The position numbers and the translations under genes were made by a program. 64,000 bases of DNA, from the NCBI GenBank assembly GCA_041485885.1, contig JBGPKL010000007.1:1-64000 (forward strand), given 5' to 3'. The DNA is from JACQFZ01 sp041485885. Its GTDB lineage: Bacteria; Pseudomonadota; Gammaproteobacteria; Acidiferrobacterales; Sulfurifustaceae. Below the pieces are notes generated by a model. The model was given only the letters and a program-made list of their open reading frames with translations. It was not told the origin of the DNA and ran no database searches. Within the stretch, counting starts at the first letter, position 1. The number at the start of each line of letters is the position of its first letter. Shown here piece after piece: positions 9,116 to 16,935 of this stretch.

Positions 9116-9277
9116 GTTTTTCTCCGATTTGGTCTCGAGCTAATCACTCCACAAACGACACCGCTGGGAACGCATCTTGCGGTCACTGATTTGGAAACTA
9201 TCCGCAGCAGTCCGCTCGCACCAAGACTTCATTTATTTTTGTGGAGCATAAAATAGCAGCCTGCGGCGACTCGAACA

Positions 9278-9291
9278 TTGATTTAGATCAA
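9278..9291. promoter_or_regulatory. FNR/ANR box upstream of the cytochrome c unit
   Basis: TTGATTTAGATCAA is a perfect match to TTGAT-N4-ATCAA. It lies 163 nt before the start codon at 9115. Apart from this box and the possible IS end at 9421-9480, the 432-nt gap 9116-9547 holds nothing I can support. Confidence 0.8.
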
Positions 9292-9420
9292 ACCGAGCTG
9301 AGCCCGCGAGTACTAATTCCCCGGACCGATCGCGGGAACGTTCTTCTACGTTGTGCTCGATGTGTGCTCAAGGAAGATTCGTGGCGCATGACCTGGGATG
9401 TCGGTGGCTGTCAAGGTAGT

Positions 9421-9480
9421 TGAACCTCCCCCGATTTCGTGGACACCTCCCTACGGTGGATGTCGCCTCAACATGTTAAG
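9421..9480. mobile_element. possible isolated end of an IS3-type element
   Basis: The stretch beginning TGAACCTCCCCCGATTTCGT and running on through GGACACCTCCCTACGGTGGA looks like the terminal repeat and leader of IS3-family elements (the CCCCCxxxTxxGTGGACACC pattern). No transposase frame and no second end are found nearby, so at most it is a scar. The identification rests on remembered patterns. Confidence 0.35.
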
Positions 9481-9547
9481 CCGCCTCTCGTAACAACGTC
9501 ACCTCGTTCGGGCGTTTTAACTAGGGCTGGCGATCGAGAGCGCACGT

Positions 9548-10150
9548 TTACTCATAGCCCGCGGGCAGCTCGTGCGCTATTCCCTTATGACAGTCGATGC
9601 AAGTCTTCCCACTCTCGCGCACGGACTCGATGGTATGTTTCTTCTGGGCGCTCTTATCTTGTTTCGCCAGATCCATAGAAATCAGCGCGTGGCAATTGCG
9701 GCATTCACGCGAATCCGTTGACTTCATGGTCGCCCATACGGATTCGGCGAGTTCCAGACGATGGGCTTCGAATTTCTCCCTGGTGTCGATGGTGCCGGCC
9801 ATTTTGTGAAACAGCTCGTTCGTGGCCCGGATCTTGCGCGCTATCTTGTAGATCCACGGCCTAGGAACGTGGCAATCCGGGCACGTCGCCCGAACACCCG
9901 TGCGGTTCGTGAAGTGGATCGTTTTCTGGTACTCCTGATAGACGTAGTCATGCATTTCATGACACGAGGTACAGAAAGCCTCTGTGTTGGTCGCCTCCAG
10001 GACCGTATTAAACCCGCCCCAGAAAATGATGCCTACCACGAACATCAGTATGCCGCCCGACGGGATCCACAGCAGATACCACTTAAATGGTGGGCGCCAT
10101 AACTTCGGCCAGCGTCTCTCGGGCCTCTCGCCTTCCGTCGGTTCCGACAT
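9548..10150 (-). CDS. tetraheme NapC/NirT/CymA-type quinol dehydrogenase
   Basis: 200 residues. A charged N-terminus is followed by one membrane anchor (about residues 25-48), then four haem motifs: CTSCH within CTSCHEMH, CPDCH, CRNCH and CIDCH within CIDCHKGIAHELP. This is the complete NapC/NirT signature. These proteins move electrons between the quinone pool and periplasmic partners. In metal-cycling bacteria the homologue CymA feeds, or drains, the MtrAB conduit. It is the last gene of a unit with the two diheme cytochromes at 10261-10890 and 10984-11616, which are good candidates for its soluble partners. No napA or nitrate reductase gene is in the window. Confidence 0.92.
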   Translation of the reverse strand: MSEPTEGERPERRWPKLWRPPFKWYLLWIPSGGILMFVVGIIFWGGFNTVLEATNTEAFCTSCHEMHDYVYQEYQKTIHFTNRTGVRATCPDCHVPRPWIYKIARKIRATNELFHKMAGTIDTREKFEAHRLELAESVWATMKSTDSRECRNCHALISMDLAKQDKSAQKKHTIESVRESGKTCIDCHKGIAHELPAGYE

Positions 10151-10260
10151 GCCCTATCCCCCTTGGATCGTTCTAGGTGCAGGTTCGAGATTCACACCGC
10201 AGACATGCCGCCCGGTGCGACAGGTTTGAAATTTACACGAGCAAAATTCTTGCACCCGCA

Positions 10261-10890
10261 CTATTTGAAACTCGCGTAGTAATTCAGGAGCGCTTCTATC
10301 TCCGTTTTATCGAGCTTGTTAAACTTTGGCTTCATTTTCTTATCCAACAACCGTTTCTCGGCATAGAACGCAAAGAATTGTTGCTTCAGGTAGGGTGTCC
10401 ACTGGCCGGCCAGAATACCTGAGTCATCGCTGGCAACACTGCCGGCCTGAGAGTGGCATTTCTCGCAGTCACGCTCATGAATCTGCTGGCCCTTCTTGGC
10501 CAATTCCGGATCGAAGTCCTGGTTGGCGCGCCTAAATTTCTTGTTCGCATAATATTGCGCTAATTTCTTGATGTCTTCTTCGCTCAGGGGTTTGGCGATC
10601 TGGCACATGTCGGTCCTTTTCACCTTCTTCTCCCCGTACAGATATTCAATCTCCGGGCAGGAGCGAATCTTCTTCTGGTACGCCGTCAGGCTGCTGATAA
10701 TGTACGTTTCGGAATAGCCGCCAATGATCGGCATGTTCGGATCGCGGCTGGCGCCGTCCCTTTCGTGACAGTGGGTGCAGGTGTCAACCAACTTGTTTAC
10801 GTCGGCCGCCCAGGCACCGGTCGCCAGAGAAAGGCCGAACAAACCAGCGCCTGCCAATAATGCAAATCCGGTGGCTTTTTGCGTCTTCAT
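10261..10890 (-). CDS. diheme cytochrome c, c4-like (paralogue 2)
   Basis: 209 residues with a signal peptide ending at GAWAAD. Two haem motifs, CTHCH near the N-terminus and CEKCH in the second half, give the two-domain c4 layout. Between them is an unusual segment with two extra cysteines (SCPEIEYLYG...TDMCQIA), shared with the paralogues at 10984-11616 and 14360-14986. The C-terminus LLNYYASFK matches the paralogues' YYGSFK. The middle gene of a three-gene leftward unit ending in the NapC-type protein. Likely a periplasmic electron shuttle. It is the most divergent of the three, with lysine-rich tracts. Confidence 0.87.
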   Translation of the reverse strand: MKTQKATGFALLAGAGLFGLSLATGAWAADVNKLVDTCTHCHERDGASRDPNMPIIGGYSETYIISSLTAYQKKIRSCPEIEYLYGEKKVKRTDMCQIAKPLSEEDIKKLAQYYANKKFRRANQDFDPELAKKGQQIHERDCEKCHSQAGSVASDDSGILAGQWTPYLKQQFFAFYAEKRLLDKKMKPKFNKLDKTEIEALLNYYASFK

Positions 10891-10983
10891 GTTGATCTCC
10901 TGGTTACCATTCTGGCCGATACCCCACTTGAATCGCTTTCGGTGCCGGTTTGCGGTTCACACGAGCAGACACGGCCGCCCGGT

Positions 10984-11616
10984 CTATTTGAAGCTCCCGT
11001 AGTAATTGATCAGCGCGTCGATATCCGCTGGTTCGAGCTTTTCCATCTTTGGCTTCATCTTCTTGACCATCGGGCGCTTGCCGGATATGAACTGCTTGAA
11101 CTGTTCCTGGAGGTAGGGCATCCACTGGCCGGCCATAATACCCGCATCATCGCTGGCAAGGCTGCCGCCCTCGGAATGGCACATATCACAGCGGCGCTCG
11201 TGGATCTCCTTGCCTTTCTTGGCCAAGACCGGATCGAACTTCTGCTGGGCGCGGACAAATTTCCTCCCGGCAAAATGCTGCGCCACCTGTTTGATGTCCG
11301 CATCGCTAAGGTCTTTGGCTACCTGGCACATGTCGGTTTTTTGTCCCTTCTTGTCCCCGCTCCGATATTTCGTCTCCGGGCAGGGGCGCTCCTTCTTCTT
11401 GTACGCCACCAGGCTGTCGTTCAAGACTAGCGCGGAATAGCCGCCAATGATCGGTACGTCCGATTCAGTGCTGACGCCGTCATGGCCGTGACAGTTAGCA
11501 CAGTTCTCAACTAACTTGTTTGCGTCGGCCGCCCAGGCACCGGTTGCCAGAGAAAGGCTGAATAAACCAGCGCCTGCCAACAATGCAAACCCGGTGGCTT
11601 TTTGCGTCATCATCAT
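10984..11616 (-). CDS. diheme cytochrome c, c4-like (paralogue 1)
   Basis: About 210 residues. There are three consecutive ATG codons at 11616, 11613 and 11610; GAGGAG just upstream suits the first two. A signal peptide ends at GAWAAD. The haem motifs are CANCH and CDMCH. The two additional cysteines of this family are in RPCPETKYRSG and TDMCQVA. It is the first gene of the unit leading to the NapC-type protein, and it shares the 311-nt divergent promoter region with the large multiheme/cytochrome b gene at 11928, including the FNR box at 11757-11770. Confidence 0.87.
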   Translation of the reverse strand: MMMTQKATGFALLAGAGLFSLSLATGAWAADANKLVENCANCHGHDGVSTESDVPIIGGYSALVLNDSLVAYKKKERPCPETKYRSGDKKGQKTDMCQVAKDLSDADIKQVAQHFAGRKFVRAQQKFDPVLAKKGKEIHERRCDMCHSEGGSLASDDAGIMAGQWMPYLQEQFKQFISGKRPMVKKMKPKMEKLEPADIDALINYYGSFK

Positions 11617-11756
11617 TATTCTCCTCGTTTCCATTAGGATACCTGTTTGCGTGCAGCGCGCGCAGTACGTTTGCTTTATCTTCTTTGCCGGCCTTCCCTT
11701 CGAATAGGGGACTCACTTCCGTTCGTAACTATAGCTATTGGAAATATTGAAGACTA

Positions 11757-11770
11757 TTGATATAGATCAA
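11757..11770. promoter_or_regulatory. FNR/ANR box between divergent cytochrome operons
   Basis: TTGATATAGATCAA is a perfect consensus match. It stands between the leftward diheme/NapC unit (start 11616) and the rightward cytochrome b fusion (start 11928), so one site may control both. Confidence 0.8.
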
Positions 11771-11927
11771 CCCAATGAAGACTAGTGTGTCGCTCTAAGA
11801 CAGAAGACACAACTTAGAATGATGAACAATGATCTAAACCTGACTGTAGAAAAACCGCATGATATGTTCGTCTCCTTTAAAAAACCAGACGTAACGGTGG
11901 CGCAATGTCGAACGGGGAAATAATGCC

Positions 11928-13940
11928 ATGCACGTACCAAAACTTGTAACGTGGTTAATGGTGGGGGTTATCTCCCTCACAGCAGCTCAGGTTATTTGGC
12001 AGACGCAAGCGAAAGCCGCAGAAGCCGCCAAGAGCCATGACGCTGAACGAACCGCCGAAAAACCGGGCGACGCAAGCTGCCTGACCTGCCATAGCGGAAA
12101 AAAGCAAGTATTAGCGTTGCCCACTGCAGACGGAAAGATCCGCCCGCTGCGAGCGATACAAAAGGACAAGCTTGCAAAAGGCATCCATGGCGAGATGACT
12201 TGCGTGGCGTGTCACCAGGACATTACCGACAACAAAGCGCCGCACAAGAGAGTCGGCGCGCCGAAAGCCAATTGCGTGACCTGTCACGAGGGGCTGTGGG
12301 AAACCGTCAAGAAGGAGAATTTGACGACAGAAAAAGCAAGATTGGGACTGGTAGTACAGAATATCGAGGCGTACAAGAACTCCTTCCATGCCCGGCCCAA
12401 GGACGAGTCACACGTTAAGGCCGCCTGCGACGACTGTCACGACACCCATTATTTCAATGTTCCTCCGCGAGGCACCTCCAAGCGGACGGAATGGCACCTG
12501 ACCGTTCCAAACGTTTGCGGCGCGACGTGCCATACCGAGCAACTGGAAGAGTATGTGGCGTCAGTGCATGGCACGGCAGTCACGGAGATGCACAATCCGA
12601 AGGCGGCGGTGTGCACGGATTGCCACACCTCCCACGACATCGCCAACACGTCGAAAGACGCGACCAAACTTCTGATCGTCGCAAATTGCGGGAGCTGCCA
12701 TAAGGAGAACCTCGAGAGCTACCGCGACACCTATCACGGCCAGGTCGGCAAACTCGGTTACGCGTATACGGCGAAGTGTTTTGACTGTCACGGCAGCCAC
12801 GACATCCTGCGCGTGAAGGATCCGAAATCGAAAGTCCACCCCGACAATCGCTTGAAGACTTGCCAACAGTGTCACAACGGAAAGAAACTACCGCTCGCGA
12901 CGGCGGGGTTCGTCACCTTCGGTCCGCATGCCGATACCAACAACTTCGAGCGCTATCCGCAAATGTGGGTCGCCTCGAAATTCATGAACGGGTTGCTGTT
13001 GTTCGTGTTCACCTACTTCTGGGCGCATTCGCTGCTGTGGTGGCATCGCGAATATAAGCATCGCAGCGGTCGCAAGGTCCAGCCGCATATTCGAACGGAC
13101 GAGTTGCTGCAAGGGCAAACCAAACATGTCCGGCGGTTCAGGCTCATCTGGCGCATAGCCCACCTGCTTTTCGCCTTGAGTGTCATGACGCTGATCCTGA
13201 CCGGCATGGGGTTGTTTTACTCGGACATCTCCTGGGCGCCGGTCGTCATGAAGGCGTTTGGTGGCCCGCAGGTAACGGGGATTATCCACCGGATCAGCGC
13301 CGCGATCATGCTCGGTATCTTCTTCCTGCATCTCATCCTCGTCCTCGTCAATATCGCCCGCAACCGGAGAACTTTCCGCTGGTTCGGGCCGGACTCGCTC
13401 GTGCCCAACTGGAAGGATTTCATCGACGCCTGGGGCATGTTCAAGTGGTTCGTCGACAAGGGCGAGCGGCCGGTGTTCGACCGCTGGACCTACTGGGAGA
13501 AGTTCGATTACTGGGCAGTGTTCTGGGGCATGACCATCATCGGCGGCAGCGGCATGCTGCTCGCGTTCCCGTACGTCGCCGCGGCCATGCTGCCGGGCTG
13601 GGTGTTCAACGTGGCGACACTCGTGCACGGCGAAGAGGCATTCCTCGCTGCGGTGTTCTTGTTCACGGTGCACTTCTTCAACAATCACTTCCGGCCGGAT
13701 AAGTTACCCCCACCCGACGTCGTGATGTTCACAGGGACGCAGTCGCTCGAGGAGTTCAGGCGCGATCACGGGGCGCAGTATCAACGACTGGTCGAGACCG
13801 GGCAACTCGAGAAGTACTTAGTCGATGCGCCGTCGCAGCCGATGACCTTGGGCTCCAAGATTCTGGGTCTGACGCTGATCGCCTGCGGATTGACGCTGCT
13901 GTTACTGGTGGCGGTGGGATTCTTTGGCGACCATCAATAG
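11928..13940 (+). CDS. CbcL-like fusion: nonaheme-type c domain joined to membrane cytochrome b
   Basis: 670 residues. An N-terminal signal anchor is followed by a periplasmic region with eight CxxCH motifs (Cys 51, 92, 116, 167, 229, 254, 284 and 312) plus one CX3CH (VCGATCH, Cys 197). From about residue 345 there are five or six hydrophobic helices with His residues spaced as in HydC/FdnI-type cytochrome b subunits (for example RIAHLLFALS, IIHRISAAIMLGIFFLHL and a late VHFFNNHF). Nine c-haem sites plus a di-haem b domain is the plan of Geobacter CbcL, an inner-membrane menaquinol oxidoreductase of extracellular respiration. Here it is most likely a quinone-linked module that feeds, or draws from, the periplasmic cytochromes encoded around it. 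It shares an FNR box with the divergent NapC unit. Confidence 0.85.
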   Translation: MHVPKLVTWLMVGVISLTAAQVIWQTQAKAAEAAKSHDAERTAEKPGDASCLTCHSGKKQVLALPTADGKIRPLRAIQKDKLAKGIHGEMTCVACHQDITDNKAPHKRVGAPKANCVTCHEGLWETVKKENLTTEKARLGLVVQNIEAYKNSFHARPKDESHVKAACDDCHDTHYFNVPPRGTSKRTEWHLTVPNVCGATCHTEQLEEYVASVHGTAVTEMHNPKAAVCTDCHTSHDIANTSKDATKLLIVANCGSCHKENLESYRDTYHGQVGKLGYAYTAKCFDCHGSHDILRVKDPKSKVHPDNRLKTCQQCHNGKKLPLATAGFVTFGPHADTNNFERYPQMWVASKFMNGLLLFVFTYFWAHSLLWWHREYKHRSGRKVQPHIRTDELLQGQTKHVRRFRLIWRIAHLLFALSVMTLILTGMGLFYSDISWAPVVMKAFGGPQVTGIIHRISAAIMLGIFFLHLILVLVNIARNRRTFRWFGPDSLVPNWKDFIDAWGMFKWFVDKGERPVFDRWTYWEKFDYWAVFWGMTIIGGSGMLLAFPYVAAAMLPGWVFNVATLVHGEEAFLAAVFLFTVHFFNNHFRPDKLPPPDVVMFTGTQSLEEFRRDHGAQYQRLVETGQLEKYLVDAPSQPMTLGSKILGLTLIACGLTLLLLVAVGFFGDHQ

Positions 13941-14359
13941 TCCCCTATACCCGAAGCGTCAGAACAGGACGACCGCACATCGTATGGTAATGGGGCGTGG
14001 TACGCACAGCGGCATTCGGTTGAGCCAGTCGTGCGTGCTACGCCCTTCGTCGTACCAAACGGGCGGTTTCCTATCTGACGTGCGCATGAAAGGAGAGAAA
14101 GTAAGGCCAATGCAGACGTTCGGCGCGATACGTTGGCGCAACGCTTCGATTCGGACATTGGCGAGGGCGCGGTCCAGCGATTTATATCAGCGACGAAGAT
14201 AAGCACACAGTGCAGACACTGGCGGGACGCGCAAAGGCGGATTGTCAAATCACGAAGCAGGAATGAAGAAAGGGAACCTCACCGATCACCCGGGAAGGCG
14301 CCTTTCCTTGTAATCCCTCTTCCCGCAAGCCGGAGACCCGACTGAGACACGCCGGCCGT
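13941..14359. other. intergenic region with no gene seen
   Basis: 419 nt between converging units. A small GGAAGGCGCCTTTCC palindrome near 14291-14306 could help end transcription. Short ORFs on either strand lack ribosome-binding sites or family resemblance. Confidence 0.45.
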
Positions 14360-14986
14360 TTATTTGAAGCTGCCGTAGTAGTTGACCAAGGCCGGGACAT
14401 CCGCGTTGTCGAGCTTCTTCAACATCGGCTGCATTTTTTTCGGGGAGATGCGCTTGCCGGCGAGATAGTCCTGCAACTGCTCGGCGAGATAAGGCGTCCA
14501 CTGGCCCGCGAGAATCGCCGCGTCATCGCTGGCCACGCTCCCGCCTTCGGAGTGGCATTTCTCGCAGTATCCCTCATGGACCTTCTTGCCTTTCGCGGCC
14601 AGCGCCGGATCGACTTTCTGCACGGCCCGAACGAACCTCTTCCCGGAAAAATACTTTGCGATGTCCTTCACGTCGCCGTCGCTCAACTCGCCGGCGATCT
14701 TGCACATGTCGGTCTTGGCTCCCTTCTTTTCTCCCGACCGGTACTTCGTCTCCGGACACGGTCGTTCCTTCTTCTTGTATGTCGCCATGTTGTCGGCGAT
14801 GTAGGACGAGGAATGGCCGCCGATATTCGGGACGTCGGATTCGGTGCTCGCGCCGTCTTTACCGTGACAGGTTGCGCAGGTTTCCGCCACCTTCGCCACG
14901 TCGGCGGCGCGCGCGCCGCTCGCGAGCGAAAGACCGACTAACGCACTGCACGCCAACAGGATAAATCCAGTAGCTTGTTGCCTCAT
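14360..14986 (-). CDS. diheme cytochrome c, c4-like (paralogue 3)
   Basis: 208 residues with a signal peptide ending at GARAAD. The haem motifs are CATCH and CEKCH. It carries the same extra cysteine pair as the paralogues (RPCPETKYRSG, TDMCKIA) and the same tail YYGSFK. It is closest to paralogue 1 at 10984-11616. It lies downstream of the Cyc2-like gene in the same direction, separated by 118 nt containing a strong hairpin, so it is probably co-transcribed at a reduced level. Its natural role would be to take electrons from the cytochrome-porin in the periplasm. Confidence 0.87.
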   Translation of the reverse strand: MRQQATGFILLACSALVGLSLASGARAADVAKVAETCATCHGKDGASTESDVPNIGGHSSSYIADNMATYKKKERPCPETKYRSGEKKGAKTDMCKIAGELSDGDVKDIAKYFSGKRFVRAVQKVDPALAAKGKKVHEGYCEKCHSEGGSVASDDAAILAGQWTPYLAEQLQDYLAGKRISPKKMQPMLKKLDNADVPALVNYYGSFK

Positions 14987-15035
14987 GACCTCAGTTCTCC
15001 GATGCGACCTGGGCTGAATGATACGTCATCGTACG

Positions 15036-15078
15036 CCGTCGCGGGGTTGAGAGGTTTTTGCTCTCGCCCCCGCGACGG
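15036..15078 (-). terminator. strong hairpin between the Cyc2-like gene and the diheme gene
   Basis: Eleven-base arms (CCGTCGCGGGG at 15036-15046 and CCCCGCGACGG at 15068-15078) with an inner GAGAG/CTCTC stem. No T-run follows on the minus strand, so it may act as a partial terminator or an mRNA-stabilising structure, not a full stop. Confidence 0.5.
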
Positions 15079-15104
15079 GCCGATAACGGCTGTCGATGTA
15101 AAAC

Positions 15105-16625
15105 TCAGAACCCGAACATCGCGCGAATGGTAAACCCGTTGTCCTTGATCCGCGCTGTAGGCGACGTGGACGTGTCCTCGAACTCGTGGGTGCGGAACTC
15201 GGCGACGAGCTTGATGTTCTGCTCGATGAGATGTTGCACGCCGATAACAACGTCATGCTCGCTCGGTTGCACCTTCGTGATACCCGTGACGCCATTGACA
15301 AGCGACGTAGTGTCATCGAAAGCGTCGCCCTTCACGTAGTCGTAACGCACGTAAGTGATCGAATTCTTCGAGATCTGCCAGTTAAGCTGATGGAAACCGC
15401 CGTGCCATTTGAACTCCCGATTAAAGCCGGTGGGGTTGTTTTCGCTGTTCCACATCAGTTGGTTCTCGAGCGACACCGGCACACCAAACGGCGCCAAGCT
15501 CAGCGTAAAGTCCAGCCCGAACCGCCGCATCTTGTTGGCGTTCTGGCTTCCGGACATGATGCCGTCCACGTTCGCGGCGATCGATCCGGTCGTGCGCACC
15601 TCATCTCCGTAAGAGTCGCCGCTGTTGTAGAAGAACAAGCCGAGCGACTGGTTGTACCAGCGTAGCACGCCGCGGCCGTACAAATCTTTTTTCGTGTTGT
15701 TGTCGGCCTTCGCGTTGCTGCCGTTGGTAAGGCCGAGGTGGTACTCGCCCCACAGCGTTTCCTTCTGGCCCACATCCGTTACCGGCTTACCAAACGTCAG
15801 CATGCCGTTGACCTCCGCCAGCGTCTGCGGCTCGCTCAGCCGGAACAGGAATTCATTCGGGTCGCCGCCGACAACATTGTTGACTTTTTTCGGACTGATC
15901 AGCTCCAACGCCGTGCGTTCGTAGATAAGGTACTGGTTGACGGAAAGTCGCACTTTACCGGGCGCGTAGGCCAGCGGCGGATGCGTGATACCGCCGAGCA
16001 AATTGAAGCTGTCGCGGGGTACGCTGTCTCCCAGCGGATTGTTCCAGAAGAACTTCGCCACCTCGAAGGTCGGATTTTCGGTGGTGAACTGGATATTGCG
16101 CCCGACGCCGGTGTTGTTCGCCTCGAACTTGCCCGTCGGAGTGAATTCCCACGCCCGCGTTTCGAACATCGGAAACTCGACGAACGCGGACAGATGCGGG
16201 CCGAGCGGCGAGGTCAGAAAAATGCTCGCGTCTTCGAGGGCGAGGGTGGATCCTTTCGATGTGCTGCTCGTACCGTTCGAGGCGTCGCGTTTTTCCGTAC
16301 GGGAGTCGATTCCGACGCCGGTGATGAATGACAACGGCAGCGTCCTCGGCATCGCGGCTTCCTTACCGAGATCGATGTCGTCCAACACCGGTTTGACGTC
16401 CTTTCCGTTGATCGCGCGGTAGCCGCTCAGGCGAAATGTAACGCCCTTTACGTTCAGCGCGCCCCACATAGTGTGGCAGGTTGAGCACTCGACCTCGTAA
16501 CGGCGCGAATACGACGGCACGGCCCAGGCGCTCGGCGCATATAGCAGCAACAATTGAACGAGCGCGGCGGCGAATACGACGGTTCGTACACCCGACGTTG
16601 CGGACAAGCTCTGCGTTGTTCTCAT
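15105..16625 (-). CDS. Cyc2-like outer-membrane cytochrome-porin fusion
   Basis: 506 residues. A signal peptide ends near SAWAVP. Directly after it is one haem motif, ECSTCH (Cys 47), in the context CSTCHTMWGALNVKG-x-FRLSGYR. This is the N-terminal pattern of Cyc2-type proteins: a haem c plug followed by 'L-N...G..F...GY'. The remaining 430 or so residues are alternating beta strands with Asn/Gly/Asp-rich turns, and the protein ends RAMFGF with a terminal Phe as in porins. Cyc2 oxidises Fe(II) at the cell surface in neutrophilic and acidophilic iron oxidisers. Other fused cytochrome-porins of unknown substrate share this plan, so Fe(II) as substrate is inference. FNR box 16829-16842 lies upstream. 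Confidence 0.78.
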   Translation of the reverse strand: MRTTQSLSATSGVRTVVFAAALVQLLLLYAPSAWAVPSYSRRYEVECSTCHTMWGALNVKGVTFRLSGYRAINGKDVKPVLDDIDLGKEAAMPRTLPLSFITGVGIDSRTEKRDASNGTSSTSKGSTLALEDASIFLTSPLGPHLSAFVEFPMFETRAWEFTPTGKFEANNTGVGRNIQFTTENPTFEVAKFFWNNPLGDSVPRDSFNLLGGITHPPLAYAPGKVRLSVNQYLIYERTALELISPKKVNNVVGGDPNEFLFRLSEPQTLAEVNGMLTFGKPVTDVGQKETLWGEYHLGLTNGSNAKADNNTKKDLYGRGVLRWYNQSLGLFFYNSGDSYGDEVRTTGSIAANVDGIMSGSQNANKMRRFGLDFTLSLAPFGVPVSLENQLMWNSENNPTGFNREFKWHGGFHQLNWQISKNSITYVRYDYVKGDAFDDTTSLVNGVTGITKVQPSEHDVVIGVQHLIEQNIKLVAEFRTHEFEDTSTSPTARIKDNGFTIRAMFGF

Positions 16626-16828
16626 TTCCTTTCCCTCTGATTAGAAATCAAAAATATCCGTTCACCGTTACAGGCGCTTAACGCCTCGTCAATCACCGCG
16701 ACGGCCCGTCCGGCCGTGACTCGCATTGCCAAGGAGAATAGAAGCAAACCAGCGATCAGCGCAAATTCTGGGTGCATGGCGATCCTTGCATCACGAGCCA
16801 AACTTTACACCACGGCATGATTGTGACT

Positions 16829-16842
16829 TTGACGTGGATCAA
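16829..16842. promoter_or_regulatory. FNR/ANR box upstream of the Cyc2-like gene
   Basis: TTGACGTGGATCAA matches nine of ten consensus bases. It is 204 nt before the start codon at 16625, within the 310-nt gap 16626-16935, which otherwise shows no gene. Confidence 0.7.
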
Positions 16843-16935
16843 GCTTTCGCGCAGGTTTCATAGCTGCGCGATTGACTCTAGAGATTGCCGTAAGGAGAGA
16901 AATATGTTTGCGCGCCCAAAGGGTGAGCAGACCCG

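Noticed and set aside
9241..9423. 60-residue rightward ORF
   Set aside because: It runs across the perfect FNR box at 9278-9291 and lacks a ribosome-binding site.
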